This document shows, piece by piece, positions 1 through 5,231 of a DNA stretch of 9,735 nucleotides. Under the pieces are notes generated by a model. The model did not search any database and had not been told where the DNA came from. It saw nothing but the letters and a program-made list of their open reading frames with translations. The stretch is from Planctomycetota bacterium (GTDB taxonomy: Bacteria > Planctomycetota > UBA1135), in contig NVRO01000154.1 in assembly GCA_002400895.1 (NCBI GenBank), positions 1-9,735 of the forward strand, given 5' to 3'. A program made the position numbers and the translations under genes. The first letter of the stretch is position 1. Each line of letters opens with the position of its first letter.

Positions 1-23
1 CAGACGAGGAGGAGTTGTTCTGA
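1..23 (+). CDS. C-terminal tail of an upstream gene (partial)
   Basis: Reading frame 3 runs in from the left edge as D-E-E-E-L-F and stops at TGA 21-23. That stop overlaps the ATG of the next gene by one base (TGATG, 21-25). The same stop/start overlap joins two other gene pairs in this window, so I read it as the end of a real upstream cistron, translationally coupled to the next. Only six codons are visible and nothing can be said about function. Confidence 0.45.
6..14 (+). promoter_or_regulatory. Strong ribosome binding site
   Basis: GAGGAGGAG lies 8 bases before the ATG at 23 and is the best Shine-Dalgarno match in the window. It doubles as three Glu codons at the end of the upstream gene and fixes the start of the 203-residue protein. 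Confidence 0.7.
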
Positions 24-634
24 TGTTGCTTGCACTTGCCTTGTTCATTCTTCAGGACCCGGTTCTTCCCGCACCGGACAATACCCCGAGTTTGCCGGAA
101 CTCCCTGCGATGCCGGGGATTCCTGCCTGGCAAACCCAGCTGGAAGATTTGCTGGACCTGGTCCGCGATGACTTCCAGACTATTCAACAACGACTGCGGG
201 ATGCACGTGATGAGCTCGACCAAACTCCTACCAACGAAGTCTTGCAACCCCACCTGCGGCTGGCTGCAGCCGACGCCGACAAATTACTGAAGGATATGGA
301 AGAACTTCTGGCCACTATTCCGGCCATGGATGAAAGTAGTTCCAGGGAAGGCGGCGGCACCAGCGACAGCAATACCAATCCTGAAGACACCCAAAACAAT
401 CAGGCCGGAAAACCCAAGCCGACCCAACCAGAGGGTGCTCAGGAAAGCGGCGATGGCAACAACCCGGCACTTTCGGCCGCACAACAAGTGCTGTTCGACC
501 AACAACAGGGGAATTGGGGAGCCTTGCCTCCGCGGCTACAAGAAGCCCTGCAAAACGCTGCGGTCGAAGATCTGCCCCTACGCTACCGACGTTGGCTGGA
601 CGAATTCCACCGGCGCAGGATTTCTGAGGAATAA
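23..634 (+). CDS. Hypothetical exported or anchored coiled-coil protein with C-terminal WG-x-LP module
   Basis: The 203-residue protein has a short hydrophobic N-terminus (residues 1-11) without a basic n-region, so it could be a weak signal peptide or a short membrane anchor. A proline-rich stretch follows (12-34), then two probable amphipathic or coiled-coil helices (about 38-67 and 74-99), a low-complexity Gly/Ser/Asn/Gln/Glu linker (about 103-150), and a helical C-terminus. That last part contains WGALPPR (165-171) and a basic, aromatic end (LPLRYRRWLDEFHRRR, 184-199). From memory, modules of the form WG-x-LP...E..P..Y...I..Y.R end uncharacterised planctomycete proteins, some in VWA/Bat-type operons; I could not check this. 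The start is supported by the GAGGAGGAG site and the TGATG overlap with the upstream gene. Function unknown. Confidence 0.75.
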   Translation: MLLALALFILQDPVLPAPDNTPSLPELPAMPGIPAWQTQLEDLLDLVRDDFQTIQQRLRDARDELDQTPTNEVLQPHLRLAAADADKLLKDMEELLATIPAMDESSSREGGGTSDSNTNPEDTQNNQAGKPKPTQPEGAQESGDGNNPALSAAQQVLFDQQQGNWGALPPRLQEALQNAAVEDLPLRYRRWLDEFHRRRISEE

Positions 635-680
635 ACTCCCTACAGTTGGCATTTTTGTTGTCTAATAAGATACGGAGCTC

Positions 681-1850
681 ATGTTTTTAAATCTACTGTT
701 GCCATTAATCTTTACAGCACTACCAGCACCAGATGGAGTGGCTCCATGCCAGGCTTCCATCCCGATTCCGCTACCACCGGGAACACCGGTAGTTCCAGCC
801 GGAATCTGGCATCCTGCTTCCGGTTCTCGGCCAGCACCAATCAGTTCGACAACTTCTGCTTCGACAAACAGCGGACCGGACACCCTTTATATGTGTGACG
901 GCATCTTCAGTTGGTATTCCACCAGTAATTCCATTTCCGGTTCATACACATGGTCGGTAACCGATGAGTTTCGCCTGCACGACCGGATTACCCAAGCCTG
1001 GGACCAGATAAATGGATTCAGCCTCAACTACTGCACCGACGCAGTCGACCCGCTGGGCACTGGTGCGACTTTGGTGATTTCCCTGTATGACCAGTACACC
1101 CCATGCACCCCGCCAAGCAATCCCCGCTGTATCTACCAACTGACGGGTCTCCCGCTTTCACCCGGGGGCAATATGTCTTGTTGGGGGCTCAGCGTCAATT
1201 TGGATGGTGGGTTTGAATGTGCACCTGGTCTGGATCCGCCATTTTTGACCGAGGACGCTGCAGGTGTTTCCAGATTCGCCGGGATCAGCTTGGAGTTCAT
1301 TCTTCCAGCAGGCGCAACCGGCTCGATTGGCCCCTTGGTTGGTGGCACCAACGGCTACGGGAATGCGGATCAGTTCTGGGTTGACGACCCATCCGGAACT
1401 TCGACCGGATGCCGCTCTTGGGGGGGAACCCCCTTTTCCAGTTTTGGCCTGATACTTTTCGGGCCGGTGGCGGGGACCCGCAAATACTTCGGCAATTTGC
1501 CCCTCTCCAACCCGATGACCATGTGGAATCTGGAACCCCTGCAACCAGTCGTTGCCGGGAGTCCTGCTACTTGGGGAGTTGGAACTGGCGCCACCGGCTA
1601 CTTTTGGCTGGCGGCCTCACTGTTATCCGGTCAAAGACTGATTACTGGTTGGCAAGGCTTGGAGGGAATTGTCCTGCTCGGCACACCAATGTTAAAAGTG
1701 GTGCCAATGAACAACGGGGTGATTACCCTGAACGTTCCGCTCTTCCTGGCCGGTAGCACCGTCTATGTCCAAGCGGCCCAAACCAATTCCGGAGCATTGG
1801 TGATAGCGGATGTTATTGGCTGCTCCGAAGGCCTGCTTCATCAGTTGTAA
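681..1850 (+). CDS. Secreted cysteine-containing protein of planctomycete type, function unknown
   Basis: The 389-residue protein has a hydrophobic N-terminus (LNLLLPLIFTAL, 3-14) followed by LPAPD, consistent with export although no basic n-region is present. A Ser/Thr/Pro-rich stretch (about 26-66) leads to a probable all-beta domain (about 68-262) with most of the nine cysteines (72, 118, 142, 150, 167, 180, 244 inside it; 23 and 381 outside) and the motifs YQLTGLP (152-158), CWGLSVNLDGGFEC (167-180) and WGGTPFSSF (247-255). A smaller C-terminal domain (about 288-380) ends FLAGSTVYVQAAQ. Both parts resemble, from memory, large paralogous families of predicted surface or secreted proteins in marine Planctomycetota. 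ATG 681 is preceded by GGAG (674-677), spaced only 3 bases away, and an in-frame TAA at 666 bars an earlier start. The 3' end overlaps larE by 10 bases. Ligand and role unknown. Confidence 0.8.
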   Translation: MFLNLLLPLIFTALPAPDGVAPCQASIPIPLPPGTPVVPAGIWHPASGSRPAPISSTTSASTNSGPDTLYMCDGIFSWYSTSNSISGSYTWSVTDEFRLHDRITQAWDQINGFSLNYCTDAVDPLGTGATLVISLYDQYTPCTPPSNPRCIYQLTGLPLSPGGNMSCWGLSVNLDGGFECAPGLDPPFLTEDAAGVSRFAGISLEFILPAGATGSIGPLVGGTNGYGNADQFWVDDPSGTSTGCRSWGGTPFSSFGLILFGPVAGTRKYFGNLPLSNPMTMWNLEPLQPVVAGSPATWGVGTGATGYFWLAASLLSGQRLITGWQGLEGIVLLGTPMLKVVPMNNGVITLNVPLFLAGSTVYVQAAQTNSGALVIADVIGCSEGLLHQL

Positions 1851-2599
1851 GGGGCAAGTTCACAACTTGTGTAGCCCGCCTCAATGGCGAGAGCGGTAAA
1901 TCTTTCGCGAGCACCTTCAGCGTCGGTGAACTCGGAGGCGCCGATTTCCACCCGTACCAGTTCGGTCCCGAAGTCCCGTGCACGAAGCACTTGAAAACCG
2001 AGCTTGCGAATTGAGTTCTCCATTTTCTCCACCCGTTCGAGCGCTTCCATGGTCACCGGAATACCGATTGGAATCCGCGATGAAAGGCAGGGCATCGCCG
2101 GTTTGTCAGCCACGCTCAAACCCCGCGCCCGGGCAGCCACCCGTACTTGCTGCTTGTCCATCCCTGCTTCGCGGAGAGGAGCACGCACTCCGTGCCTGGC
2201 AGCCGACTTCGAACCGGGTCGATCAGTCGGATCATCCGAAGCATTCTCGCCATAACACATCACCCAACCGCGCTCCACGGCCAATGGAATCGCTGACTCG
2301 AACAATGCTTCCTTGCACCAATAGCAGCGGTCACCGCTATTGTCGAGGTAGCGTTGGTCGGAAAATTCGGCGGTACTCAAGACCCGCAGTTCGACTCCGA
2401 TCTCACTTGCCATCAGCTGCGCACAGTCAAACTCGGAGCGGGCCAGGGAAGGGGTATCGGCAACAACTGCCAACACCCGCTCCACGCCCAGAGTTTCAAC
2501 CGCGACCGCAAGCAGTAATGAACTGTCAACGCCTCCGGAGAGAGCCACCACTGCACCGGGCATTTGTTGCAACAGTTCACTCAATCTTGCTTCCGACAT
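1841..2599 (-). CDS. larE: LarE-like ATP-dependent sacrificial sulfur transferase
   Basis: The 252-residue protein has the LarE layout. A PP-loop ATP pyrophosphatase motif SGGVDSS (21-27) activates a carboxylate by AMP transfer. DRCYWCKEALF (90-100) is the usual RCYxCK element. GENASDD...RPG (117-129) leads to the basic GVRAPL (137-142). KPAMPCLSSRIPIG (166-179) carries Cys171, equivalent to the cysteine that gives up its sulfur and becomes dehydroalanine in Lactiplantibacillus plantarum LarE. In known systems LarE thiolates the pyridinium carboxylate made by LarB, and LarC then inserts nickel to give the pincer cofactor of lactate racemase and relatives. Neither larB nor larC is in this window. 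Only one cysteine lies in the Cys171 motif, which I take to favour the sacrificial type over the iron-sulfur type. ATG 2597-2599 overlaps the upstream stop (TGATG); no Shine-Dalgarno is seen. Family membership is firm; substrate is not. Confidence 0.88.
   Translation of the reverse strand: MSEARLSELLQQMPGAVVALSGGVDSSLLLAVAVETLGVERVLAVVADTPSLARSEFDCAQLMASEIGVELRVLSTAEFSDQRYLDNSGDRCYWCKEALFESAIPLAVERGWVMCYGENASDDPTDRPGSKSAARHGVRAPLREAGMDKQQVRVAARARGLSVADKPAMPCLSSRIPIGIPVTMEALERVEKMENSIRKLGFQVLRARDFGTELVRVEIGASEFTDAEGARERFTALAIEAGYTSCELAPYN
1855..1869. repeat. Perfect 6-bp inverted repeat at the convergent gene ends
   Basis: CAAGTT-CAC-AACTTG begins 4 bases after the TAA of the secreted-protein gene and lies inside the last codons of larE. 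A G-U pair can extend it by one. It has no T-run on either strand, so it is not a classical intrinsic terminator. Its place between convergent genes makes a bidirectional transcript-end hairpin possible. The upstream AGTTGT (1843-1848) could form a competing stem with ACAACT (1862-1867). Confidence 0.4.
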
Positions 2600-3180
2600 C
2601 AGGAGGAGGAGGATTCGCCAGCGTCAGGAGTGGCTGCCTGGTCAGTGTCTGCAACGGGCAAATAGGATTCTGCACTCTCGATGTAGTGGGGTACCGAATG
2701 GGCCATGAAGGCACGTTCGCGTTCATTTACCTCGCGCACATGGCGCGCAGGAACACCGGCGACCAGGGTGCCGGAAGGTATATCGGCATTCTCCTTTACC
2801 AACGCGCCGGCGGCAATCACGCAATTATCACCAATTTTTGCTCCGCCCAGAATGATGGAGCCCATCCCGATTAATACCCGGTTGCCGATTTTGACAGCAT
2901 GGACAATGGCGCCATGACCAATGGTGCAGTCATCACCAATCTCCTGGGGGAAACCAGTATCACAATGAACAACCGCGCCATCTTGAATATTGGTCCGGTC
3001 GCCAATGCGAATGGGAGCATCGTCACCACGAATAGTCACCCCAAACCACACACTGGCGTCCTTGCCGATTGTTACATCACCTGTGACCACGGCGGTACTG
3101 GCAATCAACCCGCCTCCGGCAACGCGTCGCATCAGGCCGCGCCGCGGAGCAGGAAAAGAGTCGGAAGTTGAACTGTTCAT
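2599..3180 (-). CDS. Gamma-carbonic-anhydrase-family hexapeptide-repeat protein
   Basis: This left-handed beta-helix protein of the YrdA/PaaY/CaiE and gamma-carbonic-anhydrase group has 193 residues. The hexapeptide repeats run from about 25 to 147. RGDDAPIRIGDRTNIQDG (51-68) contains the conserved Arg51, Asp53, Gln66 and Asp67. His72, His89 and His94 match the three zinc ligands supplied across the trimer interface. The C-terminus is a helix followed by an acidic/Ser tail. Members either hydrate CO2 or are trimeric proteins of uncertain activity; intact ligands make metal binding likely but do not prove carbonic anhydrase activity. I place the start at ATG 3178-3180, overlapping the upstream protease stop as TGATG. 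An ATG at 3210 would add ten residues (MCRWAHCVPL) read through the end of the protease gene and is less likely. The gene is coupled to larE by another TGATG. No functional tie to its neighbours is evident. Confidence 0.88.
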   Translation of the reverse strand: MNSSTSDSFPAPRRGLMRRVAGGGLIASTAVVTGDVTIGKDASVWFGVTIRGDDAPIRIGDRTNIQDGAVVHCDTGFPQEIGDDCTIGHGAIVHAVKIGNRVLIGMGSIILGGAKIGDNCVIAAGALVKENADIPSGTLVAGVPARHVREVNERERAFMAHSVPHYIESAESYLPVADTDQAATPDAGESSSS

Positions 3181-3956
3181 CAGAGGAACGCAATGAGCCC
3201 AACGGCACATGAGTTGTGCAGGGCATGAATAGCAATGGCGTGGCGTAGTTTACCGCTACGCCAATAAATCCACCCGAAGGTCAAGCCGAGATAAAACACC
3301 GGAAGGAAAACTTGCCACTCGTGGGCCAGGGCAAACACCAAGGATGAAAACAGTAACGCCCTCCGCGGTCCAAAATCACTGCGGCCGGCAAAGTGTCGCC
3401 ACAAATAGCCCCGAAACAGCACCTCCTCCATACACGGCTGGGTAATCCCGATAAAAATAAAGGCAAGCCCCATATCAAGAAGACCCAACTCGTCAAAACC
3501 GACGGCCACCGCCTGCGACGGTCCCTCGCCGGCCACCAAGGCCACCAGGTGATAATTGAAATATGAAATGCCCAGCAAGCCGGGCAGAGACAACAAATAA
3601 CAACGAAAAGCAGTCCCAAGACAATCAACCTTACGTTCGGGGACAGCACGGCGTCGGGGCAGAAAACTACCGGCCCGCCAACCAAGCCAAGCCCAGGTAG
3701 AACCGCCAGCAATCAGGGCGCTGACCAAATTCAACCACAGCGGAATTTTGTTCTCGGCCTCTGCCGGCAATTGGATCAACGCGATAAAGCCGAGTTGCAT
3801 ACCGATAAAAATGACCCCACCGACAATGAAGTCGTAGCCCTTGAGCCGCGGCAGGGGCAGTACCGGCGCAGGGGCACCGGCCATCCTCGCCAACATTAAC
3901 ATTGAAAGAAACAGTCCTGCTGCAGCAATTACGACGCCAATCAGCACGGTCTGCAT
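3180..3956 (-). CDS. CPBP-family (CAAX-like) intramembrane metalloprotease
   Basis: The 258-residue polytopic membrane protein has about eight hydrophobic segments, at roughly 2-24, 42-62, 72-93, 118-142, 158-175, 199-212, 216-232 and 240-257. It carries all three motifs of the CPBP (Abi/Rce1-like) family: EEVLFRG (177-183, EExxxR), FALAH (208-212, FxxxH) and HALHN (244-248, HxxxN). In Rce1 the glutamates and histidines form the intramembrane active site, so this protein should be catalytically competent. Bacterial members cleave or process varied substrates, and the substrate here cannot be told; Glu177, His212 and His244 are the expected key residues. ATG 3954-3956 lies 7 bases after the thiG stop with no Shine-Dalgarno, which suggests co-transcription and translational coupling. 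The end overlaps the next ATG (TGATG). A link to thiamine synthesis is not expected. Confidence 0.9.
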   Translation of the reverse strand: MQTVLIGVVIAAAGLFLSMLMLARMAGAPAPVLPLPRLKGYDFIVGGVIFIGMQLGFIALIQLPAEAENKIPLWLNLVSALIAGGSTWAWLGWRAGSFLPRRRAVPERKVDCLGTAFRCYLLSLPGLLGISYFNYHLVALVAGEGPSQAVAVGFDELGLLDMGLAFIFIGITQPCMEEVLFRGYLWRHFAGRSDFGPRRALLFSSLVFALAHEWQVFLPVFYLGLTFGWIYWRSGKLRHAIAIHALHNSCAVGLIAFL

Positions 3957-3963
3957 CGGCAGA

Positions 3964-4761
3964 TTAAACGCTACCTATAACACCCGGCTCGGGCGATGAG
4001 GCGGTGGCATAACGCTTGCGGGGAATCCGGCCGGCAAGGAAGGCGTCACGGCCGGCTTCGCAAGCGGCCTTCATCGCACGCGCCATCCGTAGGGGGTCAT
4101 CAGCACTGGCGATACCGGTGTTGAGCAGAACCCCATCGACACCCAATTCCATTGCCAGACTGACATCACTGGCAGTGCCCACCCCGGCATCCACAATGAC
4201 CGGAACCTTCACGGTCTCAAGAATCAGGCTGATGTTCAGGGGGTTGAGAATTCCCTGGCCTGACCCGATCGGCGACCCCGCCGGCATTACCGCAGTAGCA
4301 CCTGCAGACTCCAGACGCTTGGCCTGGATGACATCATCGCTGGTGTAGACCAACACGGTAAATCCTTCATTGACCAGGATCTCGGTGGCATACAAGGTTG
4401 CCTGAGGATCCGGCAACAATGTGGTCTTGTCCCCCAACACCTCCAACTTGAGCAAATCGGTATTCAACATTTCGCGCGACAAGCGTGCAGTGCGAATGGC
4501 CAATTCAGCATCGAAACACCCTGCAGTGTTGGGCAGCAAGGTGTAACGGTCACGGTCGAGGAAATCCAGAAAGCGCTCGCCGGCCGACTCGTCCTCTGGA
4601 ATGCGACGCACCGCAACGGTAACGCAATCAGTACCAGACAAAGCCAATGCCTCGCGCATTTGCTGGTAGGAGGCATATTTGCCGGTTCCAAGTAACAGCC
4701 GTGAGTTAAAACTAAACTCGCCAAGCTGAATGGGATGGTCTGCGGGAATGAGAGAGTCCAA
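3964..4761 (-). CDS. thiG: Thiazole synthase ThiG
   Basis: ThiG condenses 1-deoxy-D-xylulose 5-phosphate, dehydroglycine and sulfur from ThiS thiocarboxylate to make the thiazole phosphate of thiamine, in the cytoplasm. The TIM-barrel protein is 265 residues, a normal length. Visible motifs are LLLGTGKY (22-29), TVAVRR (48-53), LPNTAGC (76-82), KLEVL (105-109, with Lys105 the expected Schiff-base lysine), SPIGSGQGI (163-171), NTGIAS (214-219) and YATASSP (251-257). The start must be TTG 4761: the codon two upstream is an in-frame TAG (4765-4767), and the first internal ATG (Met35) would delete the LLLGTGKY strand. An ATG at 4785 is in frame but cut off by that TAG. It follows thiS after 40 bases, the classic thiS-thiG order. 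thiF, thiH/thiO, thiC and thiE are not in the window. Confidence 0.95.
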   Translation of the reverse strand: MDSLIPADHPIQLGEFSFNSRLLLGTGKYASYQQMREALALSGTDCVTVAVRRIPEDESAGERFLDFLDRDRYTLLPNTAGCFDAELAIRTARLSREMLNTDLLKLEVLGDKTTLLPDPQATLYATEILVNEGFTVLVYTSDDVIQAKRLESAGATAVMPAGSPIGSGQGILNPLNISLILETVKVPVIVDAGVGTASDVSLAMELGVDGVLLNTGIASADDPLRMARAMKAACEAGRDAFLAGRIPRKRYATASSPEPGVIGSV

Positions 4762-4764
4762 TTG

Positions 4765-4785
4765 CTAGTCCGTTTGCAAAATCAT
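4765..4785 (-). other. Hexapeptide upstream ORF in frame with thiG, closed by an amber codon
   Basis: Read on the minus strand, ATG at 4785 opens M-I-L-Q-T-D and stops at TAG (4767-4765). One codon later comes the TTG start of thiG in the same frame. It may be a coupling mini-cistron, or a former thiG start lost through a stop mutation, or chance. No Shine-Dalgarno precedes the ATG. Confidence 0.3.
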
Positions 4786-4801
4786 AACTGTGCGGAGATG
4801 C

Positions 4802-5038
4802 TCAGCCACCACCAACCAAGCGCACAATCTCGACCTCGTCCCCGGGATTTAGCAGGGTTTTTTCGTGGTCTGTTCGCGGTACCACCACCAGGTTGACTTC
4901 GACCGCAACACCAGGGCCACTGGCAGCCTGCTCACGGAGCAACTCGGCTAGCGTAAGCCCTTTCCTGAATGGAACTTGCCTTCCATTGACGGTGATGGTC
5001 TCGGACATTTCTGAAGAGTTTTTGTTTGGGTTGGACAT
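4802..5038 (-). CDS. thiS: Sulfur carrier protein ThiS
   Basis: ThiS is a small ubiquitin-fold carrier. Its C-terminal glycine is adenylated by ThiF, converted to a thiocarboxylate, and used by ThiG as the sulfur source. The reading frame gives 78 residues with the expected beta-grasp pattern: ITVNGRQV (15-22), the helix LTLAELLREQ (28-37), VAVEVNLVVV (44-53), a GDEVEIVRLV strand (66-75), and the diagnostic C-terminus VGGG exactly at the stop codon. The family is usually 65-70 residues, so the internal Met11 (ATG at 5008, giving 68 residues) is a credible alternative start; neither ATG has a Shine-Dalgarno. It is the first gene of the minus-strand operon and lies directly before thiG. Confidence 0.92.
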   Translation of the reverse strand: MSNPNKNSSEMSETITVNGRQVPFRKGLTLAELLREQAASGPGVAVEVNLVVVPRTDHEKTLLNPGDEVEIVRLVGGG

Positions 5039-5042
5039 GTGC

Positions 5043-5070
5043 TTGCTGACGGCCTCGGAACAGTTATTCT
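5043..5070 (+). promoter_or_regulatory. Candidate sigma-70-type promoter for the nusA leader
   Basis: TTGCTG (5043-5048, 3/6) and TATTCT (5065-5070, 4/6) are separated by 16 bases. Transcription would start near 5076-5077 and give a leader of about 155 bases before nusA. The match is weak; the stronger argument is that a plus-strand terminator at 5159-5189 needs a transcript starting between 5039 and that point. Confidence 0.3.
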
Positions 5071-5071
5071 A
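5066..5071 (-). promoter_or_regulatory. Candidate -10 box of the thi operon promoter
   Basis: The minus strand reads TAGAAT, a 5/6 match to TATAAT, 27 bases before the thiS ATG. No convincing -35 is found at 16-18 bases; ATGACG (5086-5091) is a 4/6 match but only 14 bases away. It shares bases with the plus-strand -10 candidate facing nusA. Tentative, from consensus only. Confidence 0.3.
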
Positions 5072-5189
5072 ATGGGGCTGCCCTGCGTCATCCGACCTTC
5101 GGGTAGCGAGACCGGTCCTGGTCTGACGTGATCCGTTCTAGCGGTTGAACCGCGGGCCGGGTGTGCAGTTTTTCTGCACACCCTTTTTT
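5072..5189 (+). ncRNA. Putative structured nusA leader / attenuator RNA
   Basis: This stretch codes for no recognised protein yet can fold well. TGCGTCA (5084-5090) pairs with TGACGTG (5124-5130) over 7 bp including two wobbles, closing a three-way junction. Its arms are ACC-TTCG-GGT (5095-5104, a UUCG-type loop) and GACC...GGTC (5110-5123). A second hairpin GCGGT-TGA-ACCGC (5141-5153) follows, then the intrinsic terminator (5159-5189). I could not match it to a known riboswitch, tRNA, SRP RNA or 6S RNA. It could be a regulatory leader of nusA or an independent small RNA of about 110 nt. Folding was by eye. Confidence 0.35.
5159..5189 (+). terminator. Strong rho-independent terminator upstream of nusA
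   Basis: A perfect 10-bp stem GGGTGTGCAG (5159-5168) / CTGCACACCC (5174-5183) with a TTTTT loop is followed by TTTTTT (5184-5189). The T-run is on the plus strand only, so it stops rightward transcription. The gene to its left is on the other strand, so it does not end any visible plus-strand gene. It sits 42 bases before the nusA ATG and probably acts as an attenuator or ends a small RNA. Confidence 0.88.
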
Positions 5190-5231
5190 GTTCGACTCAC
5201 GCCAGATTTGGGCTCAGAAACCATCAAAACA

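Noticed and set aside
641..672. TTGGCA ... TAAGAT as a promoter before the secreted-protein gene
   Set aside because: Spacing is only 14 bases and both boxes are partial matches; not enough to call.
1420..1437. G7-AA-C5-T4, looking like a terminator or slippage tract
   Set aside because: It encodes the WGGTPF motif inside the secreted-protein gene; the loop is too small for a long stem and the frame is intact, so composition explains it.
2601..2613. AGGAGGAGGAGGA, a Shine-Dalgarno-like microsatellite on the plus strand
   Set aside because: No plus-strand gene follows; on the minus strand it is four Ser codons at the end of the gamma-carbonic-anhydrase gene.
1978..2874. 298-codon open frame on the plus strand
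   Set aside because: It lies antisense to conserved larE and the gamma-carbonic-anhydrase gene, spans their junction, and its product is Arg/Pro/Ser-rich without recognisable motifs: a shadow frame.
5130..5158. T-arm-like GGTTGAACC / GGTTCAACC suggesting a tRNA
   Set aside because: The stem leaves a 3-base loop rather than a 7-base T-loop, and no acceptor, D or anticodon arm fits on either strand.
5145..5231. NusA start at TTG 5145
   Set aside because: The extra 29 residues would be encoded by the terminator hairpin and T-run and precede the conserved NusA N-terminus; ATG 5232 fits the family.
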